Notes: generated by a model from the letters alone, not told the origin. Counted from the stretch's first letter, positions 34,401 to 42,067 are shown. The stretch is DNA of 64,000 bases from Symsagittifera roscoffensis (GCF_963678635.1 NC_087071.1:40565797-40629796); one strand, 5' to 3'. Made by a program: numbers and translations.

Positions 34401-36833
34401 CCACTCGACCATTGCGGAGATGTTGCTGGACGATGACTCAGATGTCAACCACAGAGACAGCAGAGGAAGGTCACCTCTGGACTTCGCCGCCAGTTTAGGT
34501 ACATAAAACTTGGTGTGATCTTCTATCCTCGCCCAGTACCCATGTGATTGTTTTTTGAGAGCAAAAACTTCAGTCCACGTCATATCTTCGAAACTGTTAT
34601 GGTTTTCATTTCCGGGCTAAAAACAACAAACAAGAACAACAACATGGTTTTTATTTTCAACCTTTTATAACTGCAGGCTGCACAATTTAACTTGGTGGGA
34701 TGGACTTGGGTCCAAAAAAGTTTGATATAGAAACTTAAACCACGTATCTAGTGCAACAATTTTGATAGTCCGGGCATTAATATTTAATTAAGTTAACCAG
34801 TTTTAAATCATTTGCTGAAAATGTAAAAATTTAGTTAATGTTTTTTCGTATTTCCTGTCGATTGTCTTTCCGAAAGCTACAAAATTTGTTAGACTTAAAC
34901 AAAATTACGGGTTCATATAATCCTATTTTTTCCTAGGTGACGAATCATTACTCCAACTTCTCTTAAACTACGGTGCGGATTTCGACAAAACATGCAATGC
35001 AGGTCTTCGTCCTCTAGACTACGCAGTACAAGCAGACAAGCTGAACTGTGTGGCGCTGTTGATGAGGAAAGGGGCTAGAATAGGACAGGCGGCGTGGAAG
35101 ACTGCGATCAGCAATCCACAGATTATGCTCTTGTTTCTGAACAAATTGACGGAGGATGGAAGTATATTTTACAGGGTTAGTTTCAGTTTACTTTTAGAGG
35201 AACGATTTTTTTTGCACTCTGATTCTAAATTCAAATTTATATGTATCCGAAGTGTATTAGTTTACTATCAAGTTTGATTCCAGAAAAAAACGGTAAGTTT
35301 TGCAAACGTTTTCGCTTTTGAACCTAGATGACAAGTTAACTTCAAATTCTCTTTCAAAAGTCTCTTTGGAAGGACTAGATAAAATTTATTCTTCTTCGTT
35401 CATTTTAAATGCGTCTACATCTCAAACAGTTATGAAGGTTGGTTTTTCGGACCCACATTTTGGCTCAAAGTTTGCATTGCTAGTGGCAGAAGTAGGATCT
35501 CTTCAACTATTCCTAATCCTGGTGGTACCTAGTAACGAATATTGAACCCTATAATGGCTGATTTCACAAATTAAGCAAGCAGTGTTATCTATTCAATACC
35601 TCCCCCCTCCTTCTGTAATACGGGAATAGTTCAAGAGATTCTAGAAATAATGCAATTATGTTGTTTATCATCTATGATTTTTGTTATTATGTAACAGCAA
35701 AAGAAGTATCCGGATGCTATGAAGAGGTTCACCCTGGCACTGAGGAAGTTCCCGAGACAGAAGCACGAGTTCGGAGCACACACAACATCATTCAGAGACC
35801 TCAAAGTCACCCTCTATCTAAACATCTCCAGATGCAACCGCAAGATTAATGTAAGTCTTCGTAGCTTTTTTCGACCACCTGTAAGTTTTTACGTGTAAAG
35901 CTTTGGCTCGCAATGTTCGATGGTTATAAAATTTGCAATCGGACTCATTAGGCTATTCCAAACATATTTGATGTTTCATGGCTTATTTTCTGAAATGATG
36001 CGTTAAACTTAAAGATTTTTGAGTAGAATTGGGGGTCGAATTTTTTCAATTTTTTTCCAATGTGTTCATTTTTTCGCACAGTTTTTTTGGAAGTTTTGCT
36101 GTCTTTTTTTTGTATGTATATGCGATTTGCAACATCGCATCTGACAAAGTATCTTTCTCTGCGTTTTTCGTATCGGTTAATTTCAAGGTATGAGGCTCCA
36201 TTTGCTCCGAACAAGACATGATCCGAACAATTACTATTCGTTTAGAAACTAGACAATGCTATTCACTACGCCAACCGGGCACTCAACCTCAAGCCAGGCT
36301 GCTATGAGGGATACTACGCCAGGGCCAGAGCCAGACGCGCATCCAGGGACTTCAAAGGAGCCACCGACGACCTAAAAGAGGCATGTAATATCGCACCCGA
36401 CAATTCCGAGATTGTATGTCTATTACAGCGGGTTAAGTTAGAAGCGGCTTTGCATTGCGGAGAAATTGGATCGATTAATTCAAATGGAGGAAAAGGAGTT
36501 CTGAATCAGTTTAAAAACTATTCCTTAAATGAGTGCGGACCAATCGGTGATATGAGTACAGCTATTAGTATGGCAAGTGGGGGGATTATTGATGAAGAAA
36601 GAGGTGAAATCGATTATCGGGGGGATATTTTTGACGATGATGAGGGAAGTAACGGGTGTACTAGTGAAGATACCCTAGAAACTAACACGTATGGTGGCGG
36701 GGGATCGATGCATAGTTTGTTCGCGGCAACTTCTGGAGGGGGAGTTGGATCGCATCCCTATAATGCGCATTCGGCTCACTCGAGAAATGTGGTCGCAAAT
36801 CAGTGTTTTGCAGTGAAAGATACGGCTCTTTGA
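4243..36833 (+). CDS. TANC: TANC/rolling-pebbles scaffold protein, 19 exons, 1,850 aa
   Basis: Exons: 4243-4453, 4974-5918, 8595-8888, 10230-10354, 12672-12816, 13298-13456, 14265-14440, 15005-15866, 16112-16463, 17711-18038, 19155-19350, 19740-19936, 28819-28939, 29417-29586, 31816-31945, 34337-34498, 34937-35175, 35698-35850, 36246-36833. They sum to 5,553 nt, all 18 junction phases agree, and no internal stop appears. Domains: C3HC4 RING (residues 16-53), Ser/Asn-rich linker (about 72-490), P-loop NTPase (Walker A GSSGTGKT 541-548, Walker B IIMID ending D856), ankyrin repeats (about 1110-1570), TPRs (about 1595-1710), and a tail ending DTAL. Length and domain order match the TANC family, a scaffold at postsynaptic densities (vertebrates) or myoblast fusion sites (Drosophila Rols). 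Function here is inferred by homology. Intron 12 is 8.9 kb. Introns 4 and 13 start with GC. First exons could be missing, and exon ends rest on splice consensus and frame. Confidence 0.93.
4974..5918 (+). CDS. TANC: TANC exon 2: Ser-rich linker
   Basis: Residues 71-385. Long exon with acceptor ttttgacag and donor GTAAGT. It encodes a charged, Ser/Thr-rich, probably disordered segment with an acidic stretch (ETTEDEEDH) and a proline patch (RLPPRKPEF) that could bind SH3-type domains. No folded domain is recognised. Confidence 0.9.
5919..8594 (+). other. TANC intron 2
   Basis: 2.7 kb, no exon recognised. Parts near 6200-6300 and 7560-7620 resemble 11280-11380 and 11590-11650 in intron 4, so both introns hold fragments of one dispersed non-coding repeat. 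The open frame at 6988-7326 is unsupported. Confidence 0.6.
8595..8888 (+). CDS. TANC: TANC exon 3: Ser/Asn-rich linker
   Basis: Residues 386-483. Acceptor ttcgttttag, donor GTGAGA; phase 1 at both ends. Low-complexity Ser/Thr/Asn-rich sequence (SSSQSSGPV, NNNSMNTSGSMNGNS). No domain recognised. Confidence 0.88.
8889..10229 (+). other. TANC intron 3
   Basis: 1.3 kb, AT-rich, with a G-run at about 9624-9634. No gene or recognised repeat. Confidence 0.5.
10230..10354 (+). CDS. TANC: TANC exon 4: lead-in to ATPase domain
   Basis: Residues 484-525, including ICGRGWLLSSIEDVLLQ. It ends just before the Walker A exon and matches the FxGRxWLxxxI segment that precedes the P-loop in STAND-type NTPases such as TANC. 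The donor is GC (CTGCAG then GCAAGT), the strong-consensus form of a GC-AG intron. Confidence 0.88.
10355..12671 (+). other. TANC intron 4 (GC-AG)
   Basis: Contains a plus-oriented copy of the dispersed repeat family (about 10930-11215), a segment shared with intron 2 (about 11220-11650) and the minisatellite at 11663-12076. No exon seen. Confidence 0.65.
11663..12076 (+). repeat. Minisatellite, 17/17/19-bp higher-order units
   Basis: About 24 diverged copies of cgcctgttacgaattgt-type units. Three variants (ending aattgt, aatcgt, aagtgt; 17, 17 and 19 bp) follow each other as a 53-bp higher-order unit, with occasional skipped members. All three forward frames are open over 11728-11974, which produces long apparent ORFs that I regard as artefacts of the repeat. 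Confidence 0.93.
12672..12816 (+). CDS. TANC: TANC exon 5: Walker A
   Basis: Residues 526-573. It contains GAVIVGSSGTGKTKL with Lys547 as the expected phosphate-binding lysine, then a helix and strand (LFVEIADLRK) as in P-loop NTPases. Acceptor tgttccag; donor GTAATT, phase 1. Confidence 0.92.
13298..13456 (+). CDS. TANC: TANC exon 6: Ser-rich insert in ATPase region
   Basis: Residues 574-626. Ser/Gln/Thr-rich (SRSRESLDESSRSADSLQL), phase 1 at both ends. With exon 7 it forms a low-complexity insert between Walker A and the rest of the NTPase. The donor GTAATG is less certain than the acceptor. Confidence 0.78.
13509..13880 (+). mobile_element. Decayed hAT-like MITE relic
   Basis: Starts with CAGGGGCGGATCAAGGATTT and matches, in inverted orientation, the intact 310-bp element at 41758-42067 (shared contgcgc-gcaggc, ggcgcc, tttttaggg and tacaaag blocks in order). 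The far terminus is not recognisable. It lies in intron 6 just after exon 6. Confidence 0.72.
14265..14440 (+). CDS. TANC: TANC exon 7: low-complexity insert
   Basis: Residues 627-685. Acceptor ttttttttag, donor GTTGGT. Open in the required frame throughout, rich in Ser, Thr, His, Asn and Cys (HSTQSGCSSTHTPARCTH). No domain recognised. Support comes from phase (in 1, out 0) and absence of stops. Confidence 0.78.
14441..15004 (+). other. TANC intron 7
   Basis: 564 bp. A head of the dispersed repeat family begins near 14845 and runs almost to the acceptor of exon 8. Confidence 0.6.
15005..15866 (+). CDS. TANC: TANC exon 8: NTPase core
   Basis: Residues 686-972. After a Ser/Thr-rich start it carries the family pattern: a cysteine-containing AAFFCQNCNQKTLNPANVVH segment, helical stretches, Walker B YFIIMIDSL (D856), PSWAKLLCTCS, and LYIRSCFDIINSG at the end. 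This is the most diagnostic TANC exon. Acceptor gtgtatag, donor GTCTGT, out phase 1. Confidence 0.93.
16112..16463 (+). CDS. TANC: TANC exon 9: winged-helix-like region after the NTPase
   Basis: Residues 973-1089. Contains LRVILDVIGCSFYPMTVEEIW, which fits the region after the NTPase where STAND proteins carry a winged helix, then FLIMRTNRTFEFSSDFLRTW. Acceptor gtttcag, donor GTATTT, phase 2 out. Confidence 0.9.
16464..17710 (+). other. TANC intron 9 with one long dispersed-repeat copy
   Basis: A good plus-oriented copy of the dispersed family spans about 16631-17115 (head aatgaacgtagtgaagactc, acceptor-like tttttttttcag, tail ccaactgttagttggct). Near 17555-17610 a short unit tagcagtcctttaag is repeated. 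Confidence 0.75.
17711..18038 (+). CDS. TANC: TANC exon 10: first ankyrin-type repeats
   Basis: Residues 1090-1199. Begins with the GHALHA motif, has an Asn-rich insert (NNINTNNNLTASN), then VRHLVLSGADV typical of an ankyrin outer helix. Phase 2 in, phase 0 out (donor GTAGGT). Confidence 0.88.
18039..19154 (+). repeat. TANC intron 10: two dispersed-repeat copies
   Basis: Plus-oriented copies of the dispersed family at about 18120-18480 and 18480-18835, in tandem, each with gatccagtttt and the tail ttttccaactgtc. No exon. Confidence 0.75.
19155..19350 (+). CDS. TANC: TANC exon 11: ankyrin repeats
   Basis: Residues 1200-1264. Clear ankyrin signatures: VAEFLLRSGADANTR, TLLSAFCYLGHFEIVSLLL, GSDVNLAD, SPLISACMKG. 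Phase 0 in, phase 1 out, donor GTTAGT. Too short on its own to show as a long ATG frame. Confidence 0.93.
19740..19936 (+). CDS. TANC: TANC exon 12: ankyrin repeats
   Basis: Residues 1265-1330. Continues the repeat split by the intron (G-HVDICDLLLQSGADVK), then SPVEHAAASGFVECVRMLI. Ends with YNGHKH, completed by VVEFLLKGG in exon 13. Phase 0 out. Confidence 0.93.
20640..20930 (+). repeat. tRNA-derived SINE-like repeat, copy 1
   Basis: Contains a tRNA-like head at about 20759-20832: A-box-like tggctgagtggtta, degraded B-box-like gattccagtcc, and a 6-bp acceptor-like pairing (gcgtcc with ggacgt). Sequence on both sides (ctttatttgtggctagtg before, aattcgaggctcattt after) matches the copy at 30830-31010, so this is a dispersed element rather than a lone tRNA gene. 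Confidence 0.7.
20984..22326. mobile_element. 1.34-kb element with inverted ends, no coding capacity
   Basis: The ends are inverted: actttcatggataaaaatcg on the left, and the right end (22283-22326) reads tttcatggataataatcg on the opposite strand, extending about 35-40 bp. The interior is rich in taatcgattataatgga motifs and contains a diverged ~175-bp duplication (21350-21440 with 21520-21600) and a ~60-bp tandem pair (about 22008-22128). A G-rich part (21760-21960) recurs inverted at about 61100-61310. Probably a non-autonomous DNA transposon; no transposase frame. Confidence 0.7.
23835..23910 (+). repeat. tRNA-like fragment (A/B-box motifs)
   Basis: ttagttgagcggttaac resembles an A box and gttcgattcc is a consensus B box about 45 bases later. 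The stems do not fold well (T-stem mismatch), so this looks like a SINE head or degraded tRNA rather than a functional tRNA. Confidence 0.5.
26460..26545 (+). repeat. tRNA-like fragment (B-box motif)
   Basis: ggagttcgagaccccgctg carries a B-box-like core after gcgaggtggtgaat. Stems are not convincing. Probably a SINE remnant. Confidence 0.35.
26890..27605 (+). repeat. ~0.7-kb duplicated segment, copy 1 (with decayed hairpin)
   Basis: Matches 33295-33945 over most of its length, in the same order: ttttcataggatttattaagg, the gccattaaaat region, ctctgtcatgagaat, aaaacataactattgcttg, ccaccaacttcttgcaaacg, cccagaagctattg, then a hairpin at 27503-27595 whose arms carry several mismatches. Confidence 0.85.
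28586..28779. mobile_element. ~190-bp foldback MITE next to exon 13
   Basis: Long terminal inverted repeats of about 70-75 bp: tatttagacaac... on the left and ...gttgtctaaata on the right, with inner matches gcagacaaata and aaccaatcagaatcgaga. The ends are flanked by TA, which fits a Tc1/mariner-type target duplication. It ends about 40 bp before exon 13. Related atctcgattctgattggtta pieces occur at 13205-13280 just before exon 6. Confidence 0.85.
28819..28939 (+). CDS. TANC: TANC exon 13: ankyrin repeat continuation
   Basis: Residues 1331-1370. Begins VVEFLLKGG, completing the helix started in exon 12, then a Ser-rich loop (DSIASSTQSSSVSFTG). The acceptor ggtttgag lacks a strong pyrimidine tract. 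The donor is GC (ACAG then GCAAGT). Confidence 0.87.
29417..29586 (+). CDS. TANC: TANC exon 14: ankyrin repeats
   Basis: Residues 1371-1427. ETAMTAAASRGFNETCCVLA, GASLTAKNGQGLTPLLAAV and DMIFDLISLK are ankyrin signatures aligning with the middle of the TANC repeat array. Phase 1 in, 0 out. The acceptor (ttggtgtag) is weak but the frame requires it. Confidence 0.9.
29587..31815 (+). other. TANC intron 14
   Basis: Holds a dispersed-repeat copy (about 30152-30460), the second SINE-like copy (30830-31010) followed by another repeat tail (31040-31210). No exon recognised. Confidence 0.6.
30830..31010 (+). repeat. tRNA-derived SINE-like repeat, copy 2
   Basis: Shares ctttatttatgactagtg, a head gcgttcgtggccgaga and the tail attaattcgaagcttattt with copy 1 at 20640-20930. 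The B-box half is lost here. Confidence 0.68.
31816..31945 (+). CDS. TANC: TANC exon 15: ankyrin repeat
   Basis: Residues 1428-1470. After a charged loop (DQEVERDETGR) it reads TALLIGAAKGSQVIVEYLLQCG, a standard ankyrin unit. Acceptor gaatctcag, donor GTGAGT. The reading frame differs from the longest overlapping ORF (31511-31894). Confidence 0.91.
32862..33065. mobile_element. 204-bp foldback MITE with 8-bp target duplication
   Basis: Terminal inverted repeats of about 26 bp: ggctctttttcctt plus a C-run and acct on the left; aggt, a G-run and aaaaggaaaaagagcc on the right. Both sides are flanked by CGGTTTTT (32854-32861 and 33066-33073). It interrupts a dispersed-repeat copy. 8-bp duplications are typical of hAT-type transposition; the family is not otherwise identified. 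Confidence 0.92.
33295..33945 (+). repeat. ~0.65-kb duplicated segment, copy 2 (with near-perfect hairpin)
   Basis: Partner of 26890-27605. It contains a 29-bp tandem duplication (33780-33838) not present in copy 1, then the strong hairpin at 33832-33922. Confidence 0.87.
33832..33922 (+). repeat. Hairpin with 24-nt near-perfect arms
   Basis: Arms 33853-33876 and 33887-33910 pair with one mismatch around a 10-nt loop. Weaker pairing continues outward (tagatgctat with atagcaatcta, small bulges). It could fold in RNA as a long hairpin, or be the end structure of a foldback element. Transcription as a small RNA is not shown. Confidence 0.85.
34337..34498 (+). CDS. TANC: TANC exon 16: ankyrin repeats
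   Basis: Residues 1471-1524. MSALCWAVRQGHSTIAEMLL, DVNHRDSRGRSPLDFAAS: canonical ankyrin helices. Acceptor gcttctag, donor GTACAT, phase 1 both ends. Confidence 0.93.
   Translation, partial: AVQCVRLTMRTCLPCVGLCDRATRPLRRCCWTMTQMSTTETAEEGHLWTSPPV
34937..35175 (+). CDS. TANC: TANC exon 17: last ankyrin repeats and lead into TPR
   Basis: Residues 1525-1604. SLLQLLLNYGADFDKTC, GLRPLDYAV and ALLMRKGARIGQAAWKTAI end the ankyrin array; the linker LLFLNKLTEDGSIFYR leads into the TPR domain, as in the family. The donor is GTTAGT after AGG (phase 0). Confidence 0.92.
35176..35697 (+). other. TANC intron 17
   Basis: 522 bp; no exon, RNA or recognised repeat. Confidence 0.5.
35698..35850 (+). CDS. TANC: TANC exon 18: TPR
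   Basis: Residues 1605-1655. AMKRFTLALRKFPRQ and FRDLKVTLYLNISRCNRKIN form TPR helices in the position and spacing expected of the family. Frame is fixed by the junctions; a longer ORF over the same bases (35658-35849) is in a wrong frame. Confidence 0.93.
35851..36245 (+). other. TANC intron 18
   Basis: 395 bp. A stretch near 35930-35980 (actcattaggctattccaaa) resembles the interior of the MITE at 32862-33065 (actgattaggccataacaaa), so it may be a diverged relative of that element. Confidence 0.5.
36246..36833 (+). CDS. TANC: TANC exon 19: TPR, acidic tail and C-terminal PDZ-type ligand
   Basis: Residues 1656-1850. NAIHYANRALNLKPGCYEGY and ARARARRASRDFKGATDDL are TPR helices. The last ~140 residues are acidic and Gly-rich (DIFDDDEGSNG), without an obvious coiled coil, and end KDTAL. 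The last three residues (T-A-L) fit a class I PDZ ligand; vertebrate TANCs also end in a PDZ ligand. TGA at 36831-36833. Confidence 0.93.
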   Translation, partial: KLDNAIHYANRALNLKPGCYEGYYARARARRASRDFKGATDDLKEACNIAPDNSEIVCLLQRVKLEAALHCGEIGSINSNGGKGVLNQFKNYSLNECGPIGDMSTAISMASGGIIDEERGEIDYRGDIFDDDEGSNGCTSEDTLETNTYGGGGSMHSLFAATSGGGVGSHPYNAHSAHSRNVVANQCFAVKDTAL

Positions 36834-37813
36834 ATTGCGGAAATGTTGATGGAAGCTCGTCGAAACTGAGCTTTTTGGGCGAATAATTTAAACTTAAAAA
36901 CTTGACGCGTTTCAGAACTCAAGAAATAGAATTCGTTGTTTGTAAATTGATAAAAACTTGATAGAAGTCTCAAATGTGCTAAAGAGGTGATCACAATTAC
37001 ATAACATAAACCAAACTTTGTTGCTAATTACATAACCTTGTTTAGTATGTTTACCTCCAAAAAGTGGCCATAAAAGTTCTTTTGAACTGTGAAATAATTA
37101 CAATACAAACTGTGAGTGGGTATTCTGTTCACGATGTAATCTGCTTTACCCTCGTCTGTTTTTCTTGGATCTCTCCCGCTAAAAAAGCGCAGTTTTTCAA
37201 ATCTATCCTTTCCTTCTTTCACTTTCTTGTACTATTTATAACCAACGATGTGCTATGTAAAAAGATAGTTAGTCTAATCTAATCTAGTCTATAAATGATC
37301 TCTACAAATTTCAACCAAAAAAAAAAACAAACAAAAAATTGAAGTTTATTTCTTTTTTTTTGTAACTTGACTTCAATTCGCTTCGTCTTTCATTTGCAGT
37401 TGTATTCATGGTTTAGTTTTGCAGTTCGTAGAAGAAATTATTTTATTTCTTTGGTTCTTTTTCGCAGTTTGTAAATTTTGTCATCTGAATAATTTCTCAC
37501 AATAGATGGTATTATTAATGTTAATTTTCCGTTGTCATGCATAATTGTTATTTTGATCTAGTTTTGCTGGGCAGATAAATTGTGAAACAGAAAGATGGAA
37601 TTTCTATGGATTGTTTAATATAAGTTAGATTCACTTTACTAGCCATCAAACTTCAAATAAAAACGAAAAATGCTATCATAGTTCAGGACAAACAGCGTTA
37701 AGACTTTTTGGCACAAAATGTCTAAATTGCAATAAAATTTTCAGTTTTTTTTGGTAAAACAATTTATTATAGTTTTTAATTTTTCGTCGTCATTGCAAGT
37801 GAAGTGAAATAAA
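36834..37813 (+). other. Probable TANC 3' UTR with poly(A) signals
   Basis: AT-rich and non-coding. AATAAA hexamers occur at 37656-37661, 37731-37736 and 37808-37813. Which is used cannot be told from sequence. Confidence 0.5.
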
Positions 37814-39180
37814 ACTACCGCAGCCTGTCTTCTTGTAATATTATCCTTAACTGATCTCATTAATGAATATATGAACAATTAGTGCGCAGTGATTTTGTTA
37901 AATCTATTTTCGCACTGAAGAGTAAATTGCAGCACCTAATAAATACACACACTAGTGTATTAATTCTTCACTCGGAGTGTAATCAGCTCCATATTTTAAG
38001 CTCCTCCTTTTTAAGGGAAATATAGGAAAATTTAACTGTCTGTTCAAACATGACAGAGGATATTTAATCCATGAGGGAATATAATGACAGGCATATAGCG
38101 CATAAATTACTCCGGCAAATATCACGTATGAAAACAAAATGGAACAAAAATGTCCGATACCAATGAATGAATTTAGCCAAAACGAATTTGAACTGAAACA
38201 GAAAAAAAAACGATGTAAAAAGAGAAAATATGAAGAAAAAAGTATAATTTGAGAAAAAATTGGTATACCCAAAGATGGAAGATTTGATTAAATTTTTACA
38301 ATCCAACAAAAATTTCATCCGCGTTATTATTTAATTCTACCTAGTATGCTGTACAATATAGTTATTCTTATCACAGAAAAGGGGAAAATAAATACTAATA
38401 GATAAAATCGAGTGGAGATTTAATTCTGATCTGAATTGCAGTAGCAGTTGCACCTTATTTGTATTTATCTATCTATTCATCCCGGGCGCTATTCTCAAGG
38501 CAGAACGCCCGATTAGAAGAAAATATCAAAAAAAAATATTTAGATAGTGTAATTGGCTTCTCGAAGTAACCTGCCTTTCTTTCTTCAGGTTATTGAAAAC
38601 TGAATTCTGATTGGGTAATATAATTTCTGCTGATCGATCCTTCTGCCATATGAGTTTACGCCCTGTTCATCCATCTGTAGTATTGACTGACAGTGATGTT
38701 AAGCTAGCTCTAGCTATTGTAGTACAATGATGTCGTTGTTGAATAATTTATTGCATAAATTAAACTTATTTTTGTAGCCGATTTGTTTTTGTTTCATATT
38801 CTTTTTATTCCCTACTTTACAGCAGGGATGGAGTGGCCGATCAAAATGTCAAAATCACACTTTTCATGCTCTGAAGAGTAAGTATGTCCAATCAGATAAA
38901 AATGATAAATCAGACGTATAAATAGGAACAAGTTGATGATGGAACAAGAGAAAAAGTTACTGAGTTGATTAGTTTTAACGTAACTGGAATTAGGGTATGA
39001 CGTCAATAAGTAGCCAGCGACGATTCATCGCAAACAAATGTTATCGGAGTTGTGTTTAGTAGTTCAGGGTAAGACCCCATATCGAGTTCCTCACCGCTGA
39101 GGCCTGCTTCTGAAATAATTTTGTATTGAGTGTAAAAGAACAGCGATTTTTCATTTACAAAGTTCTTGATAGTTTTACTG
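37814..39180. other. Intergenic, no gene seen
   Basis: Only short frames without recognisable motifs or codon bias (for example 37952-38318 minus). Low-complexity AT-rich sequence. Confidence 0.45.
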
Positions 39181-39184
39181 TTCA

Positions 39185-41200
39185 CTAAGAGTCGATGAAC
39201 GTAGTTAAGACTCTTATGTAGGTCGTGGATTTTCGTTTTTTTTAGGAAAGTTAAGTTGTTCTTGCTCAAAGTTTCTTTTTCGTGGTTTGAATTGATTTCT
39301 TTTAAGTTCAGTTCTTTTCCTTTGTTGTAAAGAAGACAAAATTTTACCGAAATAGTTCCGGTGATAATTTCTCTTGAAATTTGAAGAGCTTCAAGGCCAT
39401 TTTTGTTCCTCTGAAATTACGAAGTTTTAGTGTTTTCAAAAGCTAAGTCCGGTATTTATTTTTGGTAACTACTGGCTCTCTATCATCTGCCTGTTGAATA
39501 TATATATATTTTTTGAAATTTTTAGGTAAGTTTGTTCACGCTCAAATTTGACTTTTCGCGTCTTAATTCACAATTTGTTTTAAATTTTTTTTATTAATTG
39601 AAAGTAAATTCCACAATCGTACTGCAAAAACGAAGAGGTTGCGAAAAACGTTAATGACTTAACACTAGTTTCAAAACTGCGCGTTTTTTTTCTGATTTCG
39701 AGCGGAATATAATTTCTACTTATTGATCCAGTTTTTCCAAAAAGGGGTAACATGATCCAATTTCAGGGATTCAAAATTTTGTTCACCCATAGGTCCTCGA
39801 TTTTATAAATTAAATTTGGTCGACCTTATAGAAGACTCGAACAAATTTTCCATTTGCTTAAAGGAATTTAGCTCCCTCAACAAAAACTGACTGCAAATAT
39901 TCCTCCCACATGACTTCTAATTCGAAATAGGAATTTAAATATCAGATTACCCAGCAAATTAACTTTTACCAATTGAGCCAAGCTTCTCGAATTGGGAAAA
40001 CTTTACCGAAAAGTGCCGATCATAGATTTTGCTTAAAATTTAAGAGAGACTCAAGGCCATCTTTTATTCTCTGAAATTCGGAAATTTGAATTTCTTCCTA
40101 AAATAAAGTCCAGCATTTATTTCTGTTTATTGAATCTTTCTCAACTGCAAGTTGAATAAGTTTTTTTTTTCAGGAAAAATTTTCAGAAAATTTGTTGACG
40201 CTGCAATTTGATTATTCGCAGTTCGATTCTTGATTTCATTTTAAGTTCACTTTCTTTTTTTTTATTTAAGTGAAACCAAATTCCACTATCGTGCAGCAAA
40301 AACAAAAAGGGCACAGAAAGCATGAATTACTTAAAACTAGTTTCAAACGTGAGCTTTTTTTCTAATTTTCAAGCGGAATATAAACCCTATTTTTGATTCA
40401 GTTTTTCTAACTAAAAGACAATCAATCTCCAAAGATTACACATTTGTTCATTCAAAGATCCCGATTTTATGAAACAAATTTTGTCGGCTTTAAAAACGAC
40501 TCGGTCAAATTTTCATTTTGTTTGAAGAAATTTTACTCCCTCAACAAAAACTGACTGAAAACATTCTTTCTAACTGACTAAAAATATCAACACTAAAAAA
40601 AGACCTTTCGCTTATTAAGATTGTACACTTTCAGGTGTAATGAGCGCAGGGAAATCACTTATATATGTCGTGATGACTTTTTTTACACTCAAATTTAATT
40701 TTCGGGGGTTTGACTTTTCTTTTTTTTTACTCCGAGGAAACTTGTTTGCTGAAAAAGTCAAATTGCGATATTCAATTAAGAACGCGGAAAAAGCGCAATT
40801 TTTTTGAATTAATTTCAACTTCGAAGTGGATGTAAAATTTATTTTTTTTCTCGCGGAAAAGAAATTTTTTCACAATTGTCTAGTTTTCTCTAATTGGGAA
40901 CGTTTTGTGAAAAAAACTGTTGATTATAAAACGTTCCTAAAACAAAGAGAGATAGAGAGAAAGAGAAAGAGCGAGAGAGAGAGAGAGAGAGTGCGAGCTA
41001 ATAAGTCTGCCAGTTTTAAACTGATATGTTATTTCGAAACTCGAGAGTTTCAAAAAAAAAACTTTACTTAAGGTTTACTTAACTTTGTCGACATTATTCA
41101 CTGTCTGTTGCCAGAATTTCAGATGAAAAACTTGAATGCATGAATGCATACCATTTGTTGTCAAAATGAAAGGAAATTTACTTTTTTGCATGAAATAAAA
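39185..41200 (+). repeat. Tandem run of dispersed-repeat copies
   Basis: At least four plus-oriented, diverged copies follow one another (about 39190-39500, 39530-39830, 39840-40150, 40180-40560), with a further piece from 40630. Shared marks are ttttttcaggaaaa, cgctcaaatttga, tattgatccagtttt and the aactgcaagttgaat-type tail. A GA-rich microsatellite lies at 40947-40991. Confidence 0.75.
40947..40991 (+). repeat. GA-rich microsatellite
   Basis: Imperfect (gaga)n tract inside the repeat block. Confidence 0.85.
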
Positions 41201-41757
41201 GCAAGTAGAGCTAACTATTTATCGTTTCAAAAAATATATATTTTTTGGGTTTTCTAGCCAAATATAACATCCAACGAACAAGTCTCATCAAATTGATAAA
41301 ATTTCAGCAGAAAGTCTTTTTTTCAGCCTTAAAGTTTTTTGAAATCAACAATACAATCTTCTTGCTTCCAAGCTCCCCCCAAAATGTCCTATTCCGTTTT
41401 AGAATTTTAAGCCTTACTAGGTTTTATTTCTGATAAACAATTCGACGTAATTGATAAATTAAGAGCAATTCCACACATAATACTGCCTAAGAAATTTTGA
41501 TACAAAAAACTTTGAAATCCTGAGAGAAAATTCTATTTCTAAACGACTTTAACCAATATCCAGCTTTTTTCAGACAGTCGAAAAGGATTTGCACCATCAA
41601 TAACTCTAGAACAGCTGGTTGAGCAGCTGACGCTCCAATAGACAGAGGTTAAAGTACGGCACTAGTCTGTAGCTTCTAAAAAAGCAAGCTGGTGCCAAGA
41701 ATAAATAATGTTTTAAACTATTGTTTTTTGTTGATTTGTCATCAGCATAGTTACCGC

Positions 41758-42067
41758 CAGGGGTACAAGACATCGGACCCCCCCCCCCCCCCCCCTCAGG
41801 GATTCGACCCCCTGCCGACCCAAAGGGTCCCCCCCTTTGTACTGATTTGAAATATCATTTTTTTGTTGACTGGCCCTAAAAATTTCTAAAGGCGCTTCCG
41901 GCGCCAATATATCATACCTTTGAGGTGGAGCGCGCGCAAAAAAAAACAGGCCAGTTTTTTTCAAAACTTGCCTGCGGCGCAGAAAGTTTGGTCAAACAGG
42001 AACTTTTTAACGCTTTGGAATAGCTCGAAAAATGAACTTGGTCGAAAAAATCCTAGATCTGCCCCTG
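41758..42067 (-). mobile_element. 310-bp hAT-like MITE with perfect 8-bp target duplication
   Basis: Ends CAGGGG...CCCCTG, flanked on both sides by GTTACCGC (41750-41757 and 42068-42075). Length of duplication and CAGGGG ends fit non-autonomous hAT elements. The interior has an 18-C run at 41778-41795. Orientation is given relative to the copy at 13509, whose start caggggcggatc corresponds to the right end here (minus strand caggggcagatc). Confidence 0.93.

Noticed and set aside
34305..34583. Minus-strand 92-codon ORF over exon 16
   Set aside because: Antisense of the ankyrin exon; the plus-strand frame is clearly the coding one.
39003..39269. 88-codon minus-strand ORF
   Set aside because: Overlaps the head of a dispersed repeat and shows no motif.
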